A stretch of 64,000 nt of DNA from Sinomonas albida (GTDB taxonomy: Bacteria; Actinomycetota; Actinomycetes; Actinomycetales; Micrococcaceae): contig NZ_SWDW01000004.1 in NCBI RefSeq assembly GCF_004919045.1, positions 124,001-188,000 on the forward strand, given 5' to 3'. The position numbers and the translations under genes were made by a program. Position 1 is the stretch's first letter; each line of letters starts with the position of its first letter. This document shows, in pieces, positions 54,144 to 63,016 of the stretch. The notes below the pieces were generated by a model. It saw nothing but the letters and a program-made list of their open reading frames with translations, was not told the DNA's origin and did not search any database.

Positions 54144-54159
54144 GTTACTGACGAGTAAC
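54144..54159. promoter_or_regulatory. Dyad upstream of fadA-fadB operon
   Basis: GTTACT-GACG-AGTAAC, perfect 6-bp arms with a 4-nt spacer (7 of 8 when extended). TetR-type fatty-acid regulators bind comparable dyads; no regulator gene is nearby. Confidence 0.5.
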
Positions 54160-54188
54160 TTAGCTGGCAATGCCCACCCTGCCACAGG

Positions 54189-55562
54189 TCAGTGCTCGGA
54201 CGCAGCCGCCTTCTTGCGCGCCGGGAGGGGCTCAGGGTGCTCGAACGCGTCGAGGACGGTGCCGAGGACGCGCTCGATCTGCCACTCGCGCGCCCCGAGC
54301 TCCCGCAGCGCGTCGGCCAGCGACTCGGCGGTGAGCTCCTCGGGCGGCCGCCATGCAATCCGGCGCAGGTGATCGGGCGTCAGGAGGTTCTCGGTCGGCA
54401 TTCCGAGCTGCTCCGCGAGCTCCGCGACCCGCGGCCTCACCGTGTGCAGCCTCGCGGCGGCTTCGGGATCCCGGTCGTCCCACACGCGCGGCGGCGGGGG
54501 CGCGTTGGTCGGCAGGTGGAGGGGCGGCAGGTCGTCGTCCGGCAGGTTCCGCGCGGTCGAGACGGCGCGGAGCCAGCGGGGAGCCTCCCGTTGGGCGGCC
54601 CGGCCGTGGAAGCCCTTCGTGGCGATGAGCTGCGGCACCGTGGTCGGCATGGCGCGGGCGACGGCGACCACCGCCGAGTCCGGGATGAGCTTCCCCGGGG
54701 CGATGTCCCGCTTCCGGGCGAGCGCGTCGCGTTCGGTCCAGAGCTCGCGCACCGCCGCGAGCTGCCGGCGGTTGCGGATCTGGTGGACGCCGGATGTCCG
54801 GCGCCAGGGGTCCGGCTTGGGCTCCGGCAGCCCAGCCGCGAGGATCCCGTTGAACTCCTCCTCGGCGAGCTCGAGCTTGCCCTGGGCTGCGAGGAGTTCG
54901 GCGAGCTCGTCCCGGAGCTCCACGAGCACCTCGACGTCGAGGGCCGCGTAGCGGAGCCACGGCTCCGGGAGCGGGCGCGTGGACCAGTCCGCCGCCGAGT
55001 GCTCCTTGGCGAGGCCGAAGCCCAGAAGCTGCTCGACGACCGCGGCGAGGCCCACGCGGGGGAGCCCCGCGAGGCGCGCGGCGAGCTCGGTGTCGAAGAG
55101 CCGGTCGGGCCACATGCCGAGCTCGGCGAGGCACGGAAGGTCCTGGGTGGAGGCGTGCAGCACCCACTCGACGCCGCGGAGCGCCTCGCCCAGGACCGCG
55201 AGGTCCTCGAACGGCTCGGGGTCGATGAGCCACGTCCCGGCGCCTTCGCGTCGTATCTGGACGAGGAAAGCGCGCTGGCCGTATCGGAACCCGGACGCGC
55301 GCTCGGCGTCGACGCCAGCGGGGCCCGTGCCGGCCGCGATGGCGCGCGCGGCGCGCTCGAGGCCTTCAGGTGTCTCGATGACGAGCGGCACGCCGTCGCG
55401 CGGCGCGTCGAGCTCAATGACCGCGGGAACAGGTTCGGCGAATCCCTCGACGTGGAGGTGGGCCGTCCCGCCGTCGTTCGCGTCAGGGGTCGGTGAGAGG
55501 GTAGCTTCGGTGGGGCCGGGCTCCGAACCGGCTTGAGCGGCGTCCTGTGACTGTGCGGTCAT
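54189..55562 (-). CDS. rnd: Ribonuclease D
   Basis: A 457-residue RNase D. The DEDDy exonuclease domain has motif I GVDAERASGFRYGQRAFLVQI (about 83-103), motif II VLHASTQDLPCL (about 134-145) and motif III RYAALDVEVLVEL (about 205-217) with the Tyr and Asp. An HRDC domain follows (about 250-330) and a second helical domain near the C-terminus. The ~50 N-terminal residues are low complexity. It trims tRNA and other structured RNA 3' ends. Paired with DUF3000 as in mycobacteria. TAGACT (minus strand, 55572-55577) is 9 nt from the ATG. Confidence 0.95.
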   Translation of the reverse strand: MTAQSQDAAQAGSEPGPTEATLSPTPDANDGGTAHLHVEGFAEPVPAVIELDAPRDGVPLVIETPEGLERAARAIAAGTGPAGVDAERASGFRYGQRAFLVQIRREGAGTWLIDPEPFEDLAVLGEALRGVEWVLHASTQDLPCLAELGMWPDRLFDTELAARLAGLPRVGLAAVVEQLLGFGLAKEHSAADWSTRPLPEPWLRYAALDVEVLVELRDELAELLAAQGKLELAEEEFNGILAAGLPEPKPDPWRRTSGVHQIRNRRQLAAVRELWTERDALARKRDIAPGKLIPDSAVVAVARAMPTTVPQLIATKGFHGRAAQREAPRWLRAVSTARNLPDDDLPPLHLPTNAPPPPRVWDDRDPEAAARLHTVRPRVAELAEQLGMPTENLLTPDHLRRIAWRPPEELTAESLADALRELGAREWQIERVLGTVLDAFEHPEPLPARKKAAASEH

Positions 55563-55590
55563 GATTCCCTGAGTCTACGCCCGCCGCCCA

Positions 55591-56205
55591 TCACGCCCGG
55601 CGGCGAGGCAGCGGTGCGACGCCCTCGGGGAGGGGCGGAACGCCTGCGAACGTGCAGACCATGTCCGCCCAGGCCTCGAGGTGCGATCGGACGGCGGGAC
55701 TCGCGGGCGTCCACGACGCCCTGAGCTCGATGTCGATGGATTCGCGGCGCCCCGCGAGCGTGCCGAAGCTCTCGGAGAGCACGCGGGTGGCCGTTCCTCC
55801 CGCCGCGGTGTAGTCGGCTCCGTGCTTCTCGAGTGCCTCGACGAGCCACGTCCACGCGACGGAGCCCAAGAGCGAATCCTCGGCCATCTCCGGCTCGAGG
55901 CGGGCCCGAATGTACGTGACGATGCGGAACGTGCCCTGCCACACCGCCGGCGGTTCGGGGTCGTGGAGCAGGATGAATCGCCCCGTGGCCAGCTCTCCGG
56001 AGTCCGGGGCGGCTGCGGCGCGCTCCGGGGCGCGCGAACGGATCACGGCGTCGAGCACCTCGGCTTCAAGTGCGACGGCGTACGGCGCGAGCCGGGCGGG
56101 CGCCGGGATCTCCTCGAGCCGCAACTCGGAGCGGCCGACGGCGGCGCGCAGCGAGCGCAGAGCGCTCTGGAAGTCCGCAGGCAACTGGGCTAATGCGGTC
56201 ACCAT
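55591..56205 (-). CDS. DUF3000 domain-containing protein
   Basis: A 204-residue protein matching DUF3000 (LRLEEIPAPARLAPYAVALEAEV, FILLHDPEPPAVWQGTFRIVTYIRA read in parts, SVAWTWLVEALEKHGADYTAAGGTATRVLSE). ATG 56205 is the longest start, but GTG 56202 (codon 2) lies exactly 7 nt after TACCCT (56209-56214, minus strand), so the leaderless mRNA may start there. It is consistently paired with RNase D in Actinobacteria. Function unknown. Confidence 0.9.
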   Translation of the reverse strand: MVTALAQLPADFQSALRSLRAAVGRSELRLEEIPAPARLAPYAVALEAEVLDAVIRSRAPERAAAAPDSGELATGRFILLHDPEPPAVWQGTFRIVTYIRARLEPEMAEDSLLGSVAWTWLVEALEKHGADYTAAGGTATRVLSESFGTLAGRRESIDIELRASWTPASPAVRSHLEAWADMVCTFAGVPPLPEGVAPLPRRRA

Positions 56206-56265
56206 CTCAGGGTACGTCGCGGGGCCCCGCCGTGCGCGTCTGGCACGCCGAGGCCCCGCCGATAC

Positions 56266-57498
56266 TCAGAGCGCCGCGTTGGCCGCGATGTAGCCCGCGA
56301 TGAAGGCGAGCGCGCAGTCCCGGACGAGGCGGTCGGGTGGCAGGAACCTGGAGTGGTGGAGGCCGGGGCCCCCTTGCTCCCGCCCGGCGCCCACGAAGGT
56401 CATCAGGCTGGGGAGGCTCTCGGTATAGAACGAGAAGTCGTCCGAGCCGCAGGACCGGAAGCCCGGGCTGGCGACCCTGAAGGACGCGTCCCTGAGCAGG
56501 GCTTCGGCACGGACCGAAAGGGCATCGTCGTTGACCAGCGGTGGGCCGCCCCCGTCGACTGTGTAGTCGCCGTCGACCCCGTGGCCGGCGGTGTACGCCT
56601 TCACGATGCTCTGGATCTCGGAGTGGACCAGGACGCGGTCCTGCTCGAGCGAGGTTCGCAGCGTTCCGGAGCAGGTGACGCTGTCGGCCACGATGTTGGC
56701 ACCCGATCCTCCGCGGATCGTCCCGACGGTCAGCACCGTGGCGCGCATCGGGTCCGTGCGCCGGGAGACCACCTGCTGCAGCGCGGAGACGATCGAGCAC
56801 ATCACCGGGATCGGGTCCTTGGTTGTCTGCGGATAGGCTCCATGACCGCCTCGGCCCCGGACGGTGATCGTGAAGTCGTCCCACGATGCGTTCACCATGC
56901 CGGGGAGTGCGGACACCGTCCCCACGGGCAGTTCGGGCTGGACGTGGACGCCGATCACCGATCTGGCTCCGAGGCGGTCGAGGATGCCGTCCCGCACCAC
57001 GTCGGCCGCGCCCTGCGGCGCAGCTTCCTCGCGGGGCTGGAGGAGCAGGGCAGGGGACAGTGGTCCTGGTCCGGCGTCCCTCAGGGCCGCGAATGCCAGC
57101 CACGCCGAGGCCATATGCACGTCGTGACCGCAGGCATGCATCGAGCCCGGCACTGCCGAGCGCCAGTCGACGCCTGTTTCTTCATGGATGGGAAGGGCGT
57201 CGGTCTCGGCGCGGAAGACCACGGTGCCCCTGTTCGGTCCCTCCAGCCGGGCGACGGCTCCGGTGAGGGCCACAGCTTCGGGGACGGCCCACGGCACGCG
57301 CCTGAGGACCATGTCCCGGGTGTCGGCCTCGTCGCCGGAGAGCCGCGGCGAGGCGTGAAGTTCGCGCCGGAGGTCAACGGCCTCGGGAAGCCGGGCGTCT
57401 ACTGCTGCGGTCAGGGACGATATGAAGTCAAGGTCGTTGATGTTGTCGGAGTTCTCCATCCCCAGGAGCCTGGGGACGCTGGGACTATGGGACGGCAC
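56266..57498 (-). CDS. M20-family amidohydrolase / aminoacylase
   Basis: An ~410-residue zinc hydrolase. Metal and catalytic motifs are SMHACGHDVHMASAW (about 120-135), LLLQPREEAAPQGAADVV, IGVHVQPELPVG and GSDDFSFYTESLP near the C-terminus; DLRRELHASPRLSG marks the conserved start. Members remove N-acyl groups from amino acids or hydrolyse aminobenzoyl- and peptide-like conjugates. I prefer GTG 57498 with AAGGA 11 nt upstream, but ATG 57459 is possible. It lies 19 nt after the ABC ATPase, the last gene of that operon. Confidence 0.87.
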   Translation of the reverse strand: MPSHSPSVPRLLGMENSDNINDLDFISSLTAAVDARLPEAVDLRRELHASPRLSGDEADTRDMVLRRVPWAVPEAVALTGAVARLEGPNRGTVVFRAETDALPIHEETGVDWRSAVPGSMHACGHDVHMASAWLAFAALRDAGPGPLSPALLLQPREEAAPQGAADVVRDGILDRLGARSVIGVHVQPELPVGTVSALPGMVNASWDDFTITVRGRGGHGAYPQTTKDPIPVMCSIVSALQQVVSRRTDPMRATVLTVGTIRGGSGANIVADSVTCSGTLRTSLEQDRVLVHSEIQSIVKAYTAGHGVDGDYTVDGGGPPLVNDDALSVRAEALLRDASFRVASPGFRSCGSDDFSFYTESLPSLMTFVGAGREQGGPGLHHSRFLPPDRLVRDCALAFIAGYIAANAAL

Positions 57499-57517
57499 GG
57501 GCCACCGCTTCCTTGGA

Positions 57518-58303
57518 CTAGAGCACAGCCGAGAGGAACGCGCGCGTCCGCTCGTGCCGCGGGTTGGTGATGACGGATTCGGCGGGGCCTTCCTCGAGGA
57601 TCCGCCCGTCGTGCATGAAGACGACGCGATCTGCGACGTCCCTGGCGAAGCCCATCTCATGCGTCACGACGATCATCGTCATGCCCGTCCTGGCCAGGTC
57701 CTTCATGACCCGCAGCACCTCGCCCACGAGCTCGGGGTCGAGCGCTGAGGTCGGCTCGTCGAAGAGCATGAGCTTGGGCTCCATGCACAGGGCCCGGGCG
57801 ATGGCGACGCGCTGCTGCTGCCCTCCGGAGAGGTGCCGGGGGTAGGACTTCGCCTTGCCTGCGAGGCCCACCTGCTCCAGGAGCTTCAGGGCGCGGGCCT
57901 CCACGGTCTTCCTCGGCTGCTTGAGCACCCGGAGCGGCGCTTCCATAAGGTTCTCCAGCGCGGTCATGTGCGGGAAGAGGTTGAAGTGCTGGAAGACCAT
58001 GCCGATGTCGGTCCGCGCGGCGCAGACCTCGTTGTGGGACTGCTCGTAGAGCTTGTCACCTTTGAGGTGGTAGCCGACCACGCGGTCCGCGATCCGGATG
58101 AGGCCGCCGTCGATCTTCTCCAAGTGGTTCACGCAGCGGAGGAAGGTGCTCTTCCCCGACCCGGACGCGCCGATGAGGCACACCACTTCGCCGCGCTCGA
58201 CCTCGAGGTCGATCCCCTTGAGGACCTCCAGGGGGCCGAAGCTCTTCCGGACACCCTCCGCCCGCACGAGCGGCATGGTGTCTGCATTGGTCTCAACGCT
58301 CAT
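57518..58303 (-). CDS. Polar amino-acid ABC transporter ATPase (GlnQ-like)
   Basis: A 261-residue ATPase: Walker [10 protein letters not shown] (about residue 47), Q-loop [17 protein letters not shown], signature [16 protein letters not shown] (about 150), Walker [20 protein letters not shown] and H-loop VVTHEMGFA. The sequence is the classic PAAT family. It overlaps the permease by 11 nt and uses ATG 58303. Confidence 0.95.
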   Translation of the reverse strand: MSVETNADTMPLVRAEGVRKSFGPLEVLKGIDLEVERGEVVCLIGASGSGKSTFLRCVNHLEKIDGGLIRIADRVVGYHLKGDKLYEQSHNEVCAARTDIGMVFQHFNLFPHMTALENLMEAPLRVLKQPRKTVEARALKLLEQVGLAGKAKSYPRHLSGGQQQRVAIARALCMEPKLMLFDEPTSALDPELVGEVLRVMKDLARTGMTMIVVTHEMGFARDVADRVVFMHDGRILEEGPAESVITNPRHERTRAFLSAVL

Positions 58304-59237
58304 CGTTCGTGCCCTTTCTCGTGGCCAGCGGTGAATGGACCCTGAAGAACGCCCTCAGACGCCCCCAAGCGGTGGGCGGGGCGCTCCGCGTGGTCCCGCG
58401 GGAGAACCGCCGCTCGAGGTACCCCTGTCCGACCGTGAACACGGTCGTGACGACGATGTACCAGATGCTGGCAACGACTAGCAGCGGGATGACCTGGAGG
58501 TTCTTGGAGTAGATGATCTGCGCCGAGTAGAGCAGATCGGGAACCGCCAGCACGCTCACGAGGGACGTGGTCTTGAGCATGCCGATGAACTCGTTGCCGG
58601 TGGGCGGGATGATGACGCGCATCGCCTGGGGCAGCACCACCCGGGACAGGGTGAGGAGCCGTGGCATGCCGAGCGCGCCGGCGGCCTCGGTCTGGCCCTG
58701 ATCCACGGACTGGATCCCGGCCCGGACGATTTCCGACATGTAAGCGGCCTCATTGAGCCCGAGGCCAAGGATGGCGGCCGTCATCGGCGTGATGAGCTGG
58801 TTGGCGTCGAGGCTGACGCCGGGGATGCCGAACGTGATCTCCGGGTACAGGGCCGCGAGGTTGAACCAGAACAGCAGCTGGACGAGGACGGGCGTGCCGC
58901 GGAAGATCGTCACGTAGCCCCCGGCGAAGGCGCTGGCCACGGGATTCGGGGAGAGCTGCATGACGGCCAGGACGACGCCCAAGGCGACACCGACGGCCAT
59001 GCAGATCACGGTCAGAAACAGGGTGACTTCGATGCCGTTGACCACCGTGACGTCCCGGAAGTACCGCGCCACCTTGTCCCAGCCGAAGCGGGGGTTGGTG
59101 ACGGCGGAGAAGACCAAGAGGCCCATGATGGCCGTCAGCATGATCCCGGCCGCCCAGCGCCAGGGGTGGCGGGCCGACACCACGGTGAACGCGCCCCCGC
59201 CCACGGGAGTGCTCGGGGGCGTGATGGTCTCGATCAC
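58293..59237 (-). CDS. Polar amino-acid ABC transporter permease
   Basis: A 314-residue protein with about five to six membrane helices in the His/Glu/Gln/Arg/opine permease arrangement ([19 protein letters not shown] and the EAA loop [23 protein letters not shown], about 200-222). A ~30-residue N-terminal extension precedes helix 1. ATG 59237 overlaps the binding-protein stop (4 nt). Only one permease gene, so it likely forms a homodimer. Confidence 0.93.
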   Translation of the reverse strand: MIETITPPSTPVGGGAFTVVSARHPWRWAAGIMLTAIMGLLVFSAVTNPRFGWDKVARYFRDVTVVNGIEVTLFLTVICMAVGVALGVVLAVMQLSPNPVASAFAGGYVTIFRGTPVLVQLLFWFNLAALYPEITFGIPGVSLDANQLITPMTAAILGLGLNEAAYMSEIVRAGIQSVDQGQTEAAGALGMPRLLTLSRVVLPQAMRVIIPPTGNEFIGMLKTTSLVSVLAVPDLLYSAQIIYSKNLQVIPLLVVASIWYIVVTTVFTVGQGYLERRFSRGTTRSAPPTAWGRLRAFFRVHSPLATRKGTNDER

Positions 59238-60175
59238 TGGGCACCCCTTGCGTCAACGGCGTCCGGGGAGACGGCCACGGACTGGGCCAGGCCGTACTTG
59301 GCGTTGATCTGCTTGTAGGTGTCGCCGGTCACGAGCGCCTTGACGGCGGCCATGATCGCCGGGGCCAGCGGCGAGCCCTTGGCCATGGCCATCCCCACCG
59401 GGGTGGGCAGGTAGGACTTGTCGCTGGAGAGCTGGAAGGCGCCCCCGGACTGCTTGCTCGCCCAGGCCATGCCGAGTTCGCCGGAGAGAATGCCGTCGAT
59501 GCGCCCGGAGGCGAGGGCCGTGTTGGCCTCGTCCTGAGTGGGGTACAGCTGGATGTCGATCGCCGGCTTGCCTGCGTCGGTGCACGTCTTGGACCACGCA
59601 GGGAGGGTCTCGATGCCCTGGGTGGTGCCCTTCTCGCCGCCGATCTTGGTGCCGCACAAAGTCATCGGATCCACGTCGAGATGCTTCGGATTGCCAGTCT
59701 TGACGGCAAGGGCGGCACCGCTGAGCTGGTACTCCGCGAAGTCCGCGTTCTTCTTCCGCTCGGCTGTCACGTTGAAGGCGGAGATCCCGAGGTCGTACTT
59801 GTGCGAGCTGAGGCCGGGGAGGATCGCGTCGAACGTGGCGGGCACCATCTCGACCTTCACGCCCAGGGTCTCGCCGAGCGCCTTGGCCAGGTCGGCGTCC
59901 AGGCCGATCACGGTCTTGTTGTCGGAGGCGTAGAACTCGAACGGCGGGTAGGTGGGGTCGGTGCCCACCGTCAGCGTTCCCTTTGCCTTGACGTCGGCGG
60001 GCAGCAGGTCGGCGGCTGCCTTGTTCAGGGGTGCGGCCGCGACCTCGGCGCTCGGCGCGGAGTTCGCCGTCGCGGCCTGTTTGGCATCGTCGACGGACGC
60101 CGACGTGCAGCCGGTCATGGACATAGCCGCGGCCGCCGTGACGGCGGTGGCAGTGAGGAGCTTGGGAAGGGACAT
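59234..60175 (-). CDS. Amino-acid ABC transporter substrate-binding lipoprotein
   Basis: A 313-residue lipoprotein. The signal peptide ends in the lipobox MTGC (Cys23). After a ~25-residue Ala/Ser/Pro linker comes the SBP_bac_3 fold: LTVGTDPTYPPFEFYA, IGLDADLAKALGETLGV, LGISAFNVTAERKKNADF and the ligand-site GRIDGILSGELGMAW. ATG 60175 has an AAAGG site. Ligand is unknown; the family binds polar amino acids or related amines. First gene of the operon, with the GntR dyad at 60322-60335 in its upstream region. Confidence 0.93.
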   Translation of the reverse strand: MSLPKLLTATAVTAAAAMSMTGCTSASVDDAKQAATANSAPSAEVAAAPLNKAAADLLPADVKAKGTLTVGTDPTYPPFEFYASDNKTVIGLDADLAKALGETLGVKVEMVPATFDAILPGLSSHKYDLGISAFNVTAERKKNADFAEYQLSGAALAVKTGNPKHLDVDPMTLCGTKIGGEKGTTQGIETLPAWSKTCTDAGKPAIDIQLYPTQDEANTALASGRIDGILSGELGMAWASKQSGGAFQLSSDKSYLPTPVGMAMAKGSPLAPAIMAAVKALVTGDTYKQINAKYGLAQSVAVSPDAVDARGAQ

Positions 60176-60321
60176 GATTGCCTTTCTACGGTGTCGGGCC
60201 GTGGTCAACGGCGGTGTTGACCAGTGGTGCCTACCTCGACGGGGCGCAGTCGATGCCGGGGATACGGGGGAATGCGGGGTGTCATGGGCCACTACTTCCG
60301 TGTAGTTGGCGTGACTGGATT

Positions 60322-60335
60322 CACTGTATACAGTG
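60322..60335. promoter_or_regulatory. 14-bp perfect palindrome, likely GntR operator
   Basis: CACTGTATACAGTG, with an ATTC/GATTC-like extension. Core TGTATACA is typical of GntR/FCD regulators. It is 147 nt upstream of the binding-protein gene and 59 nt upstream of the GntR gene, and its TATACA overlaps a candidate -10 on the minus strand. Confidence 0.7.
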
Positions 60336-60393
60336 GATTCTGTGATGTAAAGCACCCTAGACTCGGGGTGCACATGAAGGGAGGCGAGCGGTC

Positions 60394-61023
60394 ATGCCCG
60401 CACAAGCCGTGAGGACTGGGCGTCCTCTCAGCGAGCAGGTCTACGAGAAGATCAGCAATGACATTGTCAAAGGCGTGATCGCCCCGGGGGCGCCGCTCAT
60501 CCAGGAGCAGCTTGCCGAAGAGTACTCCGTCTCGCGCACCCCGGTCCGGGATGCGCTCAACCGGCTGGTCCACGAGGGGCTGGCCACGCTCACGCCGGGG
60601 TCGGGCTACGCCGCCACAACCCTGACGCGCTCAGAGGTCGCGGAGGTCTACGAGGTCCGCAAGGCGCTCGAGGTCATGGCCATCCGGCAGCTCGAAGGGA
60701 AGTACACCGGGTTGGAACTTGCCCGGCTCGAGTTCCTGATCGCCGAGGGGGCCGCGAGCGCTGACGCCGAGGAATTGTTCGAGGCGACGCGCGCCTTCCA
60801 CCTCGCGCTGATCGCGGCGACCCCCAACCGCTTCCTGGTGAGGACGCTGCAGGCGGTGTGGGACAACCCGGTCCAGCGGCTCATCAGCCATTCCTACCCC
60901 GTGGACCAGGCCAAGCTCGACCGCGTCGCGGAAGCGCACCACAAGATCGTCGACGCCGCCCGGGCGGGCGATCTGGAGGCCCTGATCCTGCTGCTGGACA
61001 CGTGCCATCAGAAGGACCAGTGA
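60394..61023 (+). CDS. GntR-family (FCD) transcriptional regulator
   Basis: A 209-residue regulator. N-terminal winged helix: SEQVYEKISNDIVKGVIAPG, LAEEYSVSRTPVRDALNRL and the wing GLATLTPGSGY. C-terminal FCD all-helical ligand domain (AEVYEVRKALEVMAIRQL, then FEATRAFHLALIAAT with metal-ligand His/Asp positions). ATG 60394 has GGGAGG upstream. It is divergent from the ABC operon and probably represses it, and itself, through the 60322-60335 palindrome in response to the imported compound or its M20 product. Confidence 0.93.
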   Translation: MPAQAVRTGRPLSEQVYEKISNDIVKGVIAPGAPLIQEQLAEEYSVSRTPVRDALNRLVHEGLATLTPGSGYAATTLTRSEVAEVYEVRKALEVMAIRQLEGKYTGLELARLEFLIAEGAASADAEELFEATRAFHLALIAATPNRFLVRTLQAVWDNPVQRLISHSYPVDQAKLDRVAEAHHKIVDAARAGDLEALILLLDTCHQKDQ

Positions 61024-61043
61024 CGTCTGCATGGTCGTGCGTC

Positions 61044-61088
61044 GCGTGCGCCGAGCGCCAGAGGCCGCGGTAGCGCTCGGCAGCACGC
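61044..61088. terminator. Bulged hairpin between GntR and threonine aldolase genes
   Basis: GCGTGC+GCCGAGCGC (61044-61058) pairs with GCGCTCGGC+GCACGC (61073-61081, 61083-61088), with a 14-nt loop and one bulged A. It separates two convergent genes. No U-tract. Confidence 0.6.
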
Positions 61089-61098
61089 GCCGAGCGGC

Positions 61099-62193
61099 CT
61101 AGCGGGCGAGTTCCTCGCGTACGGCGGCCGCGAAATCGTCGACATCCTGCTCAGTCGTATCGAACGAGCACATCCACCGCACCTCGCGGCGCTTCGCGTC
61201 CCAGTCGTAGAACTTGAACCGGTCGCGGACGCGGTCGGCCACGCCGTCCGGCAGGATCGCGAACACGCCGTTGGCCTGGGTCTCCTGGGTGATCTCGACG
61301 CCGTCGAGCCCTTCCACGGCCGCGCGTAGCCGGGCGGCCATGGCGTTCGAGTGGGCGGCCGAGCGCAGCCACAGGTCGTCCTCGAGGAGCGCAAGGAACT
61401 GCGCCGAGACGAAGCGCATCTTCGACGCGAGCTGCATGTCCATCTTGCGCAGATACGCGAGGCCATGGGCTGCCTCGGGGTCGAGCGCCACGACGCACTC
61501 GCCGAACAGCATGCCGTTCTTCGTGCCGCCGAAGGAGAGGATGTCCACGCCCGCGTCGCGCGTGAACGCCCGCACCGGCACCCCAAGGCCGGCCGCGGCG
61601 TTCGCGAGCCGCGCGCCGTCCATGTGCACCTTCATGCCGAGCGAGTGCGCGTGCGACGTGATGCCGCGCAGCTCCTCGATCGAGTATCTGGTCCCGAGCT
61701 CGGTCGTCTGGGTGATCGACACGGCGAGCGGCTGGGCGCGGTGCTCGTCGCCCCAGCCCCAGGCCTCGCGGTCGATGAGCTCGGGGGTGAGCTTGCCGTC
61801 CTCAGTGGGGACCGAGAGCAGCTTCAGTCCGCCGACCCGTTCCGGGGCGCCATTCTCGTCGACGTTGATGTGGGCCGTCTGCGCGCACACGACCGCGCCC
61901 CAGCGCGGCACGAGCGACTGCAGCGAGAGCACGTTCGCGCCCGTGCCGTTGAAGACGGGGTAGGACTCGACGCCGTCCCCGAAGAGCCGCTCCATCTCGG
62001 CCTTGAGACGCGCGGTGTAGTCGTCGTCGCCGTAGGACGTCTGGTGTCCGCCGTTCGCTGCGGCGAGCGCCGCGAGGACCTCGGGATGCACGCCCGAGTA
62101 GTTGTCCGACGCGAAGCCACGCCGGGCGGTGTCGTGGAGGGGCCAGCCCGCGGGCGCGCCGGGAAGTGCGGGAGGAGCAGGGGTCGAAGTCAC
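61099..62193 (-). CDS. Low-specificity threonine aldolase family, PLP-dependent
   Basis: A 364-residue fold-type I enzyme. It has FASDNYSGVHPEVLAAL at the start, YPVFNGTGANVLSLQSLV, MKVHMDGARLANAAAGL (Asp for PLP N1) and the lysine in ILSFGGTKNGMLFGE (about residue 226). It interconverts threonine/allo-threonine with glycine and acetaldehyde, or beta-hydroxy amino acid analogues. I chose GTG 62193; GTG 62199 is equally possible, since neither has a clear ribosome binding site. Encoded as the last gene after SDR and DUF6421, 46 nt after the SDR stop. Confidence 0.9.
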   Translation of the reverse strand: MTSTPAPPALPGAPAGWPLHDTARRGFASDNYSGVHPEVLAALAAANGGHQTSYGDDDYTARLKAEMERLFGDGVESYPVFNGTGANVLSLQSLVPRWGAVVCAQTAHINVDENGAPERVGGLKLLSVPTEDGKLTPELIDREAWGWGDEHRAQPLAVSITQTTELGTRYSIEELRGITSHAHSLGMKVHMDGARLANAAAGLGVPVRAFTRDAGVDILSFGGTKNGMLFGECVVALDPEAAHGLAYLRKMDMQLASKMRFVSAQFLALLEDDLWLRSAAHSNAMAARLRAAVEGLDGVEITQETQANGVFAILPDGVADRVRDRFKFYDWDAKRREVRWMCSFDTTEQDVDDFAAAVREELAR

Positions 62194-62239
62194 TGTCACA
62201 GTATTGCGTACCGTTCTCTGGAAGTTTTCGGGGGCGCTG

Positions 62240-63016
62240 TCACGCCGTGAGGTCGAGCCGGGTGCCGTTGAGTGCAGCGGCATCCTCGGAGAACAGCGAC
62301 ACCACCCGGGCGGCGAGCTCGTCCACGTGCGTGTAGCCGGGGAAGCGCCGCTCGGGCTGGGCCGTGCGCATCGCTTCGTCGAGCAGGGCCTTGACGGCGA
62401 GGACGACGGCGGCGCTCGTCTGCGGCGCGGGGTCCGCCTTGCGCGCCGACTGGGCCGCCAAGAGGCCTTGGGCCATCGAGCGGGTCCACATCTCCGCCGC
62501 GGCCTTGGCCGCCGCGTAGTTCGCGATCCCGGCGGTGGGCCGATCGAGCGTCGTCGACGTGACCATCGCGAAGCGGCCGCGCGGCGAAGCGGCGAGGTCG
62601 TCGAAGAAGGCGCGGCTCGTGTTGCGCAGGGTCGTGATCGCCCCCCGCGAGAGGAAATCCCAGTCCTCGTCGGACTGCTCGGCGAGCGAGCCGCCGCCGC
62701 GCCATCCGCCCACGAGGTGGATGACGCCGTCGACCGCGCCGAAGGTTCCGCGCAGCTCCGCGGCGAGCGCCTGGACCGCGGGGAAGTCGGCGAGGTCGCA
62801 CGCGCGCTGGGGAACGCCGGCGTCATGCGTTCCGAGCGACGGCGAGCCGAACGCCTCGGCGAGGCGGCCGGCGCTGCTGCCCACGGCGACGGCCGTGGCG
62901 CCGGCGGCGCGAAGGGCCCTGACCGTCGCGATGCCGGACGCCGCGGTGGCCCCGGCAACGACGACGACCGCGCCCTCCGCCCCGCGCGCCCCCAAGCCGG
63001 TGCCGGGTTCGCTCAC
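62240..63016 (-). CDS. SDR-family NAD(P)-dependent oxidoreductase
   Basis: A 258-residue SDR: the cofactor motif is VVVVAGATAASGIATVRAL (about 15-33), followed by VDGVIHLVGGWRGGG (NNAG-like position), FAMVTSTTLDRPTAGIANYAAAKAAAEMW with Ser/Tyr-Lys (catalytic YxxxK in NYAAAK) and a C-terminal substrate region. GTG 63016 overlaps the DUF6421 stop. Substrate unknown. The coupling to DUF6421 and proximity to threonine aldolase suggests a shared pathway, but this is only context. Confidence 0.88.
   Translation of the reverse strand: MSEPGTGLGARGAEGAVVVVAGATAASGIATVRALRAAGATAVAVGSSAGRLAEAFGSPSLGTHDAGVPQRACDLADFPAVQALAAELRGTFGAVDGVIHLVGGWRGGGSLAEQSDEDWDFLSRGAITTLRNTSRAFFDDLAASPRGRFAMVTSTTLDRPTAGIANYAAAKAAAEMWTRSMAQGLLAAQSARKADPAPQTSAAVVLAVKALLDEAMRTAQPERRFPGYTHVDELAARVVSLFSEDAAALNGTRLDLTA

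Noticed and set aside
54069-54189. Possible small gene between fadA and rnd
   Set aside because: Only the GTTACT/AGTAAC dyad and promoter-like DNA; no open frame with a ribosome binding site.
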